Source of the DNA: Paracoccaceae bacterium
GTDB taxonomy: Bacteria; Pseudomonadota; Alphaproteobacteria; Rhodobacterales; Rhodobacteraceae
DNA: 64,000 nt
Assembly: GCA_014654775.1 (NCBI GenBank)
Contig: JACVZW010000019.1
Coordinates: forward strand, 25,045 to 89,044
Reading direction: 5' to 3'
In this document: positions 58,251 through 64,000 of the stretch, in pieces
Layout of the letters: the number at the start of each line of letters is the position of its first letter
Numbering within the stretch: the stretch's first letter is position 1
Made by a program: the position numbers and the translations under genes
Notes under the pieces: model-generated
Seen by the model: only the letters and a program-made list of their open reading frames with translations
Database searches by the model: none
Told to the model about the DNA's origin: nothing

Positions 58251-59248
58251 GGGTTCCGCCGCTGGACAGGCAGACGACGCTGGAGGTGCTGCTGTTTTCG
58301 GGCGACCGGGTGCGGTTCCGCCGGATGGAACTGCCGCGGGGCATGCTGCACCGCTATACGCTGGTGCTGTATTTCGGGTTCACGGTGATCTTGAGCCAGA
58401 TCCCGATGTTCAACGAGACGCTTGCCATGACCTTTGTCGAGCGGCTGGGCATCACGGTGATGGCAGTGGCGGTGGGGGTGTTGTCCGCTCTGGGCTGGTT
58501 CACTTTGGCCGACCTGCGGCAGCGGCCCGGGACAATGCGCAGGATGCATGTGACGCGCCTGCTGATCGTCTTTTCGGGGATCAGCGCCGTCGTCTGTTCC
58601 TATCTGGCCTATGTCCTGCCGGGAAAGCCTTTTCCACGGCCGCTGCATTTCCTTGCGATGTGGTCGTGGTTCTTCCTGCTGGCGCAGATCTTCGCCCATT
58701 ACTTCCTTCTGGTGCTGATGCGGCGGGTTCTGCAGGACATGCGGCGGATGACGACGGAGGAGGTGGCGATCGATCCGGTGGAGGGGACGCTGGTCGACAT
58801 CAAGGGCACCCGGGTACCGCTGGAGGCGCTGAGCCGGGTGACGGCGGAGGGGAATTACATCCGTGTGATCACGACGGGGGCGCAGCATTTCCTGCCCGGT
58901 CCCTTTGGGCCGGTGGCGGAGGCGCTGCCGCAGGGATTGGGGATGCAGGTGTCGCGGTCGGATTGGGTGGCGCGGCGGGCGATCCTGCGGGCGAAGCGCC
59001 ACGGCCGGGATCTGACGCTTGAGATGGCGGATGGATCGGCAGTGCGGGTGGCACAGGCGCGGCGCAAGGCGGTGCTGGACTGGCTGGAGGGCGGCGGTCA
59101 GGGTGGGGCAGGGGCGGGCAGCGCGATATCCACCCAGACCGGCGCATGGCGGGAGGCTGCGGCGAGGGTGGCGGCAAAGGGATCCTCGGCCGGGGGCCAG
59201 AGCACGCCCGCAGCTGCGACAGCAAGGTCGCGCGACGGCAGGATGTAG
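58247..59248 (+). CDS. membrane-anchored LytTR-domain regulator (second of a tandem pair)
   Basis: A 333-residue paralogue-like partner of the preceding gene. Four hydrophobic helices at ~35-160 (RYTLVLYFGFTVILSQIPMF; ITVMAVAVGVLSALGWFTLA; LLIVFSGISAVVCSYLAYVL; FLAMWSWFFLLAQIFAHYFLLVL), then LytTR at ~190-285 (VTAEGNYIRVITTGAQHFLPG; MQVSRSDWVARRAIL; LTLEMADGSAVRVAQARRKAVLDWL). The ATG overlaps the previous stop (ATGA), so both are co-translated. Its last ~50 residues lie antisense to the end of the endonuclease-family gene (151-bp overlap), which is unusual. Confidence 0.75.
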   Translation: MRVPPLDRQTTLEVLLFSGDRVRFRRMELPRGMLHRYTLVLYFGFTVILSQIPMFNETLAMTFVERLGITVMAVAVGVLSALGWFTLADLRQRPGTMRRMHVTRLLIVFSGISAVVCSYLAYVLPGKPFPRPLHFLAMWSWFFLLAQIFAHYFLLVLMRRVLQDMRRMTTEEVAIDPVEGTLVDIKGTRVPLEALSRVTAEGNYIRVITTGAQHFLPGPFGPVAEALPQGLGMQVSRSDWVARRAILRAKRHGRDLTLEMADGSAVRVAQARRKAVLDWLEGGGQGGAGAGSAISTQTGAWREAAARVAAKGSSAGGQSTPAAATARSRDGRM

Positions 59249-60276
59249 TCGAGCCGCAGCCCGCCCAGCGCCGGGTACAGCACGGTGTCAAGGGCGGGGT
59301 CCCCGGCGTGGGCGGGTTCGCTGCGGCCATGGGAGCCGCGCGGGGCTGGGTCCTGCAGCATCGGATGCGTCAGAAGGGCGGTCATCGCGCCGGGGAGGCC
59401 GTCGCCATCGGCGGGGTCGAGATTGGCATCGCCGATCAGGAGGAAGGGCGGTTGCGGGGGCGGGCTGGGCAGGCTGCCGTCGAGGAGGCGCAGCCAGAAG
59501 GCGGCCTCGTCATGATTGCGGCGGCCGTTGCGATCCTCGGGCCCGTCGAAGACGGGGGGCGTGGCGTGCCAGATCAGGAGGGTGAGGGTTTCCCCGTTGG
59601 GCAGGGCCACGGGCAGTTGCAGGTGGCTGTGGGAGGCGAGGCGCTGCACGGTGGCGAGGGCGGGGTCGGTGGGCGGCATCAGGTGACCGGGCAGATCGCG
59701 CCAGAGGACGGCGGAATGGTCGGTGGCGCGGTCGGTCAGGAGGGGCAGGCGCGAGAGGATCGCGCTGCCGCCCGCGCCGGGGAAGCGGCCCCAGCCCTGC
59801 GCATCGGCGGGGTCGTGGGTGGTGCCGTTGCCGTTCACGTCATGGCCGGTGGGCTGGCCGCTGTTGGGGCGGGGGGCGTGGAGATGGGGGTAGACGAGGC
59901 CCTGATCGGCAAGGCGGCGGGCAAGGGCGCGCAGGGCGAGGAGCGCGGGGTCGTGATCCACCGCCGTAAGGACGAGGATATCGGCATCAAGGCGGATCAG
60001 GACGGCGAGGGCCGCGGCGATCTGGGGATCGGTGCCGCGGTCGATATCTTGCAGCAAAAGCCCCGGACCGGGCCGTTCCAGCCCGATATTCCATGTCGCG
60101 ATGCGGAGCGTTTCGGCGCCGGAGGGCTTGGCCGTCAGCAGCGCGGCGAGGATCAGGCTGGCTGCACGCCACCCGCGGCGAGCGCGGCATTGGCGCGACG
60201 CTTGTCGCGGATCATCTGCGCCACGCGCATCATCGCGATGCCGCGCATGAAGAGGCTTGCGGGAAGGAAGGCCCAT
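59098..60276 (-). CDS. endonuclease/exonuclease/phosphatase family protein, exported
   Basis: A DNase I/sphingomyelinase-fold hydrolase of ~340 mature residues. After a hydrophobic stretch (ASLILAALLTAKPSGA) come LRIATWNIG, TAVDHDPAL in the place of the usual Glu-Xaa block, FLLIGDANLDPADGDG, GLRLDYILPSRDL and ASRHAPVWVDI. This is the full metal/His active-site set except that the early Glu is not obvious. It probably acts outside the cytoplasm on phosphodiesters. The start is uncertain: ATG 60276 overlaps the upstream gene by 124 bp and gives a long basic leader; a non-ATG start near 60180 may be used. It ends 151 bp inside the LytTR gene. Confidence 0.75.
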   Translation of the reverse strand: MGLPSRKPLHARHRDDARGADDPRQASRQCRARRGWRAASLILAALLTAKPSGAETLRIATWNIGLERPGPGLLLQDIDRGTDPQIAAALAVLIRLDADILVLTAVDHDPALLALRALARRLADQGLVYPHLHAPRPNSGQPTGHDVNGNGTTHDPADAQGWGRFPGAGGSAILSRLPLLTDRATDHSAVLWRDLPGHLMPPTDPALATVQRLASHSHLQLPVALPNGETLTLLIWHATPPVFDGPEDRNGRRNHDEAAFWLRLLDGSLPSPPPQPPFLLIGDANLDPADGDGLPGAMTALLTHPMLQDPAPRGSHGRSEPAHAGDPALDTVLYPALGGLRLDYILPSRDLAVAAAGVLWPPAEDPFAATLAAASRHAPVWVDIALPAPAPP

Positions 60277-60986
60277 GCCGCCATCATCCAGATCAAGGTG
60301 TGCGGTGCCGTCACCACGACGGGATCGAGTCCGCCGAGGGTGAAATGCACCAGTGCTGGCATCAGGAATGGCAGGAGAAAGCCTAACGAAATGTTAATGC
60401 GCGCGTCGCGCTCGAGGCGGGCGACGATGTCGGAGACGCTGGTTGGGTCGAAGGTGGGCAGGTTGATCCAGACGTTGAAGGCCCGACCCGGGCGCGGCCA
60501 GTTGCGGCGCATCAGGAAGGAGAAGACGAAAAGGGCAAGCAGGGTGGTCAGATAGGCGGTGCCTGCGGCGGTGCGGACGGCCGCAACATCGGCCGCGGTG
60601 GCGGTTTCGGCCAAGGCCTCGGTCACAAGGCGGACGGGGCTATAGGGGAAATCCATCGCCTGCCCGATCAGCGTGCCGATGGCGGTGACGAGGTCGGTGA
60701 GCGTGGAGGGCAGTTCGCGCCCCCGTTCGATCATCGACAGCGCGAAGAGGGTGAGGACCAGCAGCGCAAGGCGGGTGCGGTTGAACGGCGGCGCGTCGCG
60801 GAATTCGATCAGGCCGGGCGCTTCGGCGCGGTATTCGACATAGGTGAGCGCCCCGGCAAAGAGCGCGACAAGGGCCACGGTCTGCTGCGCATCGGCCGAC
60901 AGGCCGGGGACAAGCATGGAGGGCGCGACAACGAGTGCCGCGACGATGAAAGCGCGAAAGACCGCGCCTGTGACCCGTGAAGCCAC
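60153..60986 (-). CDS. integral membrane protein of unknown function
   Basis: About 277 residues with around six hydrophobic helices (AFIVAALVVAPSMLVPG; QTVALVALFAGALTYVEY; RLALLVLTLFALSMI; AYLTTLLALFVFSFLMRR; ISLGFLLPFLMPALVHF; LIWMMAAWAFLPASLFM). No known domain. GTG 60986, with GGAAGGAAACAGGG just upstream, gives MASRVTGAVFRAF. A TTG at 61085 would add 33 polar residues. It precedes the endonuclease-family gene with overlap, so the two are co-transcribed. Confidence 0.65.
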   Translation of the reverse strand: MASRVTGAVFRAFIVAALVVAPSMLVPGLSADAQQTVALVALFAGALTYVEYRAEAPGLIEFRDAPPFNRTRLALLVLTLFALSMIERGRELPSTLTDLVTAIGTLIGQAMDFPYSPVRLVTEALAETATAADVAAVRTAAGTAYLTTLLALFVFSFLMRRNWPRPGRAFNVWINLPTFDPTSVSDIVARLERDARINISLGFLLPFLMPALVHFTLGGLDPVVVTAPHTLIWMMAAWAFLPASLFMRGIAMMRVAQMIRDKRRANAALAAGGVQPA

Positions 60987-61189
60987 TGCCCTGTTTCCTT
61001 CCCGTCGTACGTCCCCGGGTTTTCCCCAAGTGACGGAACCGACGATTTCCCGCACATTGTGGCGGACTGCCTCAATCTTGCCCAATTTGTGCCAACTTTC
61101 GAAAACCCTGACAACACACCTTTGGCGGTATGGGTGGGATTTCTGGCCATTTCGCGGACAAGGTGTCGCGCAATTGCATCAAGATTCAG

Positions 61190-61219
61190 GTAAGAAAGTG
61201 GCCGCCCCGAGGGGCGGCC
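61190..61219 (-). terminator. terminator-like hairpin after leuD
   Basis: GGCCGCCCC-GA-GGGGCGGCC, a perfect 9-bp stem, followed on the minus strand by ACTTTCTTAC. It is 36 bp after the leuD stop. Its U run is interrupted, so partial readthrough is possible. Confidence 0.65.
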
Positions 61220-61254
61220 CCATATGTTGTGGTCATGCTGGCCTTGGACGCTAG

Positions 61255-61860
61255 TCAGGCCCAGGGGCGCAGGGTGGCGACCTTTTTCTCGAACGTGTCG
61301 ATGGCGGCGGCCTTTTCCAGCGTCAGGCCGATGTCATCCAGCCCGTTCAGCAGGCAATGCTTGCGGAAGGGATCGACTTCGAAGGCGAAGGACTGGCCAT
61401 CCGAGGAGGTGACAGTCTGCGCCGCAAGATCGACGGTCACGCGGGCATTGGCGCCCTTCTTGGCGTCTGCCATCAGGATATCGACCTGATCCTGCGGCAA
61501 GACGATCGGCAGGATGCCGTTCTTGAAGCAGTTGTTGTAGAAGATGTCGGCGAAGCTGGTGGAGATCACGCAGCGGATGCCGAAGTCGAGCAGCGCCCAA
61601 GGCGCATGTTCGCGCGACGAGCCGCAGCCGAAATTGTCGCCCGCGACGAGGATCTGGGCGCTGCGATAGGCGGGCTGGTTCAGCACGAAATCCGGGATTT
61701 CCTGCCCGTCCTGCGTATAGCGCATCTCGTCGAACAGGTTCTTGCCGAGACCCGAACGTTGGATCGTCTTCAGGAACTGTTTCGGGATGATCATGTCGGT
61801 GTCGATATTGACCAGCGGCATGGGCGCCGCGATGCCGGTCAGGGTGGTGAACTTGTCCAT
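61255..61860 (-). CDS. leuD: 3-isopropylmalate dehydratase small subunit
   Basis: A 201-residue swivel-domain subunit of isopropylmalate isomerase. Typical parts: [44 protein letters not shown] and [23 protein letters not shown] precedes ATG 61860, 12 bp after leuC. A longer upstream frame lies in leuC and is not real. Confidence 0.96.
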   Translation of the reverse strand: MDKFTTLTGIAAPMPLVNIDTDMIIPKQFLKTIQRSGLGKNLFDEMRYTQDGQEIPDFVLNQPAYRSAQILVAGDNFGCGSSREHAPWALLDFGIRCVISTSFADIFYNNCFKNGILPIVLPQDQVDILMADAKKGANARVTVDLAAQTVTSSDGQSFAFEVDPFRKHCLLNGLDDIGLTLEKAAAIDTFEKKVATLRPWA

Positions 61861-61871
61861 CTGTTTATTCC

Positions 61872-63287
61872 TTACACCTGTTCCGACATCATCTCGCGCA
61901 CATCGGTCAGGTGACCGGTGATCGCCGCTGCCGCCGCCATTGCGGGCGAGAGGAGATGCGTGCGACCGCCCCGGCCCTGACGGCCTTCGAAGTTGCGGTT
62001 CGACGTCGCGGCGCAGCGTTCGCCGGGGGCGAGTTGGTCGGGGTTCATGGCAAGGCACATGGAGCAGCCCGCAAGCCGCCATTCAAACCCTGCATCGATG
62101 AAGATCTGGGCGAGGCCTTCCTCTTCCGCCTGCGCGCGGACCAAGCCGGAGCCGGGGACGACCATGGCGCGTTTCACCTTGATCTTCTTACCCTTCAGGA
62201 TCGCGGCGGCGGCGCGGAGGTCTTCGATCCTGCCATTGGTGCAGGAGCCGATGAAGACCGTGTCGATGGCGATGTCGGTCAGCTTCATGCCCGGGGTCAG
62301 ACCCATGTAATCGAGCGAGCGCTTTGCCGCCTCGACCTTGCCGCCGGTGAAGTCTTCGGGGGCGGGGACCACGCCGGTGATGGGCAGAACATCCTCGGGC
62401 GAGGTGCCCCAGGTCACGACGGGGGCGATGTCTTCGCCCTTGATCGTGACGACCTTGTCGAAATGCGCGCCTTCATCGGTGAAGAGGGTTTTCCAATAGG
62501 CAAGCGCGGCTTCCCACTTTGCGCCCTTGGGCGCATGGGGGCGGCCCATGACATACTGATACGTCTTTTCATCCGGCGCGATGAGGCCCGCGCGGGCGCC
62601 GCCTTCGATGGCCATGTTGCAGACGGTCATGCGGCCTTCCATCGAAAGCTCGCGGATGGCTTGGCCGCAATATTCGATGACATAGCCGGTGCCGCCTGCG
62701 GTGCCGGTGGCGCCGATCACCGACAGGGTGATGTCTTTGGCGGTGACGCCGGGGCGGAGGGACCCGGTGATTTCCACCTTCATGTTCTTGGATTTCTTCT
62801 GGATCAGCGTTTGCGTCGCCAGAACATGTTCCACTTCGGACGTGCCGATGCCGTGGGCGAGGGCGCCAAAGGCGCCGTGGGTGGCGGTGTGGCTGTCACC
62901 GCAGACCACGGTCATACCTGGCAGCGTCCAGCCCTGTTCGGGGCCGACGATGTGGACGATGCCTTGGCGGATGTCGGAGACCGGGTAGTAGTTGATGCCG
63001 AAATCCTTGGCGTTTTTGTCCAGCGCCTCGACCTGGATGCGGCTTTCCTCGTTGTCGATGTGCTTGTCGCGCCCGGCGGTGGTGGGGACGTTGTGATCCG
63101 GCACGGCGATGGTCTTTTCCGGGGCGCGGACGGTGCGGCCCGTCATGCGGAGGCCTTCGAAGGCCTGCGGCGAGGTCACCTCATGCACGAGGTGGCGGTC
63201 GATATACAGCAGGCAGGTGCCGTCTTCGGCCTGATGGACGACGTGATCGTCCCAGATCTTGTCATAGAGGGTGCGCGGAGCGGTCAT
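61872..63287 (-). CDS. leuC: 3-isopropylmalate dehydratase large subunit
   Basis: A 471-residue aconitase-family subunit with a 4Fe-4S cluster: C in [16 protein letters not shown] and the pair in [49 protein letters not shown] is the family signature. Catalyses 2- to 3-isopropylmalate isomerisation with LeuD. First gene of leuCD. Confidence 0.96.
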   Translation of the reverse strand: MTAPRTLYDKIWDDHVVHQAEDGTCLLYIDRHLVHEVTSPQAFEGLRMTGRTVRAPEKTIAVPDHNVPTTAGRDKHIDNEESRIQVEALDKNAKDFGINYYPVSDIRQGIVHIVGPEQGWTLPGMTVVCGDSHTATHGAFGALAHGIGTSEVEHVLATQTLIQKKSKNMKVEITGSLRPGVTAKDITLSVIGATGTAGGTGYVIEYCGQAIRELSMEGRMTVCNMAIEGGARAGLIAPDEKTYQYVMGRPHAPKGAKWEAALAYWKTLFTDEGAHFDKVVTIKGEDIAPVVTWGTSPEDVLPITGVVPAPEDFTGGKVEAAKRSLDYMGLTPGMKLTDIAIDTVFIGSCTNGRIEDLRAAAAILKGKKIKVKRAMVVPGSGLVRAQAEEEGLAQIFIDAGFEWRLAGCSMCLAMNPDQLAPGERCAATSNRNFEGRQGRGGRTHLLSPAMAAAAAITGHLTDVREMMSEQV

Positions 63288-63494
63288 GGCTCATCTCTTT
63301 CGGATATGGCTGTGGAGGTGGCGCGGCTGCGCCGGGACGCGGGTGGGCAGCGTCAGATAAGTCGTGCGAGGACGGACCGGCTTTCGCGGGTGAAGCGCCA
63401 GGGCAGGCGGGCGTGATCGGCCATGTCGAAGAAGCGGGTCATGCGCGCGGTGATACGCGCGAATCCCGTTTCTGGCAAGCAGGCTGCGCGTGGG

Positions 63495-63962
63495 TCAAAG
63501 ATCCTGCCAGTGGGGCAGGCGGGCGCGGGCTGCCTGCAGGCGGATGGCGATGGTGAAGGCCGCACCGATGCAGAGGGAGGTGACGAAAACGCCGGGCCAG
63601 CCGAGGCCCACCAGCCCAGCGATGGGGCCGCGCGCGGGCGGGTCGATCAGGCCGGAGGTGAAGAGCCAAAGCGTGCCGCCGAAGATGGCGAGGCCGAGGG
63701 CCACCCCGGACAAGAAGAGCGAGGGGATGGATTTGAAATGCAGTGGCCGGACCGGGATGCCCAAGGCGGAAAGCGCGCGCATGGCGGGGGGAAAGCCTGC
63801 ATCGCGGCTGATCCCGGCGGCTGCGGCGCTGGCGAGGGCGCGGTCGAGCCGGTCACGATAGGTGCGGGGCGGGTTGGATTTGCGTTGGCCCGACGGCGTG
63901 GGGCCGGGGTCGCGGCTGTGCTGGAGGCGGGCGAGACGGGCCTGAAAATCGGGATTGGTCAT
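63495..63962 (-). CDS. hypothetical membrane protein
   Basis: A 155-residue protein with an N-terminal polar helix (FQARLARLQHSRD; a Pro/Arg linker) and two membrane helices in the second half (SLFLSGVALGLAIFGGTLWLFTSG; GLVGLGWPGVFVTSLCIGAAFTIAI). ATG 63962 begins MTNPDFQARL. No domain recognised. It lies 207 bp upstream of leuC in the same direction; a 29-codon frame at 63353-63442 in that gap is not supported. Confidence 0.65.
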   Translation of the reverse strand: MTNPDFQARLARLQHSRDPGPTPSGQRKSNPPRTYRDRLDRALASAAAAGISRDAGFPPAMRALSALGIPVRPLHFKSIPSLFLSGVALGLAIFGGTLWLFTSGLIDPPARGPIAGLVGLGWPGVFVTSLCIGAAFTIAIRLQAARARLPHWQDL

Positions 63963-64000
63963 GGTCGGGCTATCCGGGATCAATGCATGGGGCCACGCTA

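Noticed and set aside
63353..63442. A 29-residue frame (MTRFFDMADHARLPW...) between leuC and the membrane protein gene.
   Set aside because: Short, no clear ribosome site and no family; it may still be a real small gene, but the sequence alone does not support it.

Overview
The window is high-GC bacterial chromosome with tightly packed genes, ATGA-type start/stop overlaps and protein families typical of the Alphaproteobacteria. Examples are a Rhodobacterales-type DUF6478 gene with its small partner, an alphaproteobacterial ECF sigma locus, and the phn gene order seen in roseobacters and Rhodobacter relatives. I read it as a member of the Rhodobacteraceae; the genus cannot be fixed from this sequence. 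No plasmid, phage or transposase genes were seen, so it looks like core chromosome with one large metabolic cluster.

Layout. 0-7 kb: the end of a GH42 beta-galactosidase, a GH13 alpha-glucosidase, two MFS transporters, a DUF4424 protein and asd. 7.7-9.8 kb: a bicarbonate-uptake set (beta carbonic anhydrase, SbtA permease, SbtB-like PII protein). 10-24 kb: housekeeping and hypothetical genes (M17 aminopeptidase, NlpC/P60, TetR, NYN-OST-HTH, folC, accD, GNAT, M23 peptidase, lipoprotein, DUF6478 pair, fadH, LysR). 23-31 kb: OmpA-like, GNAT, CinA-like, map, fghA, UPF0178, EamA, HAD and ornithine cyclodeaminase-like genes. 30.7-34 kb: an ECF sigma/anti-sigma pair, a secreted Asp-rich peptide and a subtilase. 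Three near-identical GGAAT-N16/17-CGTT promoters precede the sigma gene, the peptide gene and the protease gene.

34-54.5 kb is an unusually rich phosphonate region. It holds phnM, a DUF1045 2H phosphoesterase, a complete phnGHIJKLN operon with a DUF559 gene inserted between phnI and phnJ, a divergent phnF followed by a second phnM-like gene, phnCDEE with a hexapeptide transferase, and a second ABC transporter operon. That second operon runs phnD-like, phnC-like, phnE-like, methyltransferase, a third phnM-like gene and acyltransferase. Pho-box-like sites precede three of these units. The cluster ends at tRNA-Pro(CGG). 54.7-64 kb: an EamA transporter, leuB, two adjacent membrane-anchored LytTR regulators, an endonuclease/exonuclease/phosphatase-family protein, a membrane protein, leuD and leuC.

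The intergenic DNA also carries structure. A roughly 23-bp element (GAGTATTTGGGCCAAGATGAAGG or close variants) occurs at seven separate loci, always on the same strand, and is amplified in a four-copy ~121-bp tandem array at 48.6-49.0 kb. There are two ~80-bp dispersed repeats, two ~140-bp composite repeats, REP-like palindromes, and a 30-G/12-C homopolymer junction just after map that may be an assembly artefact.
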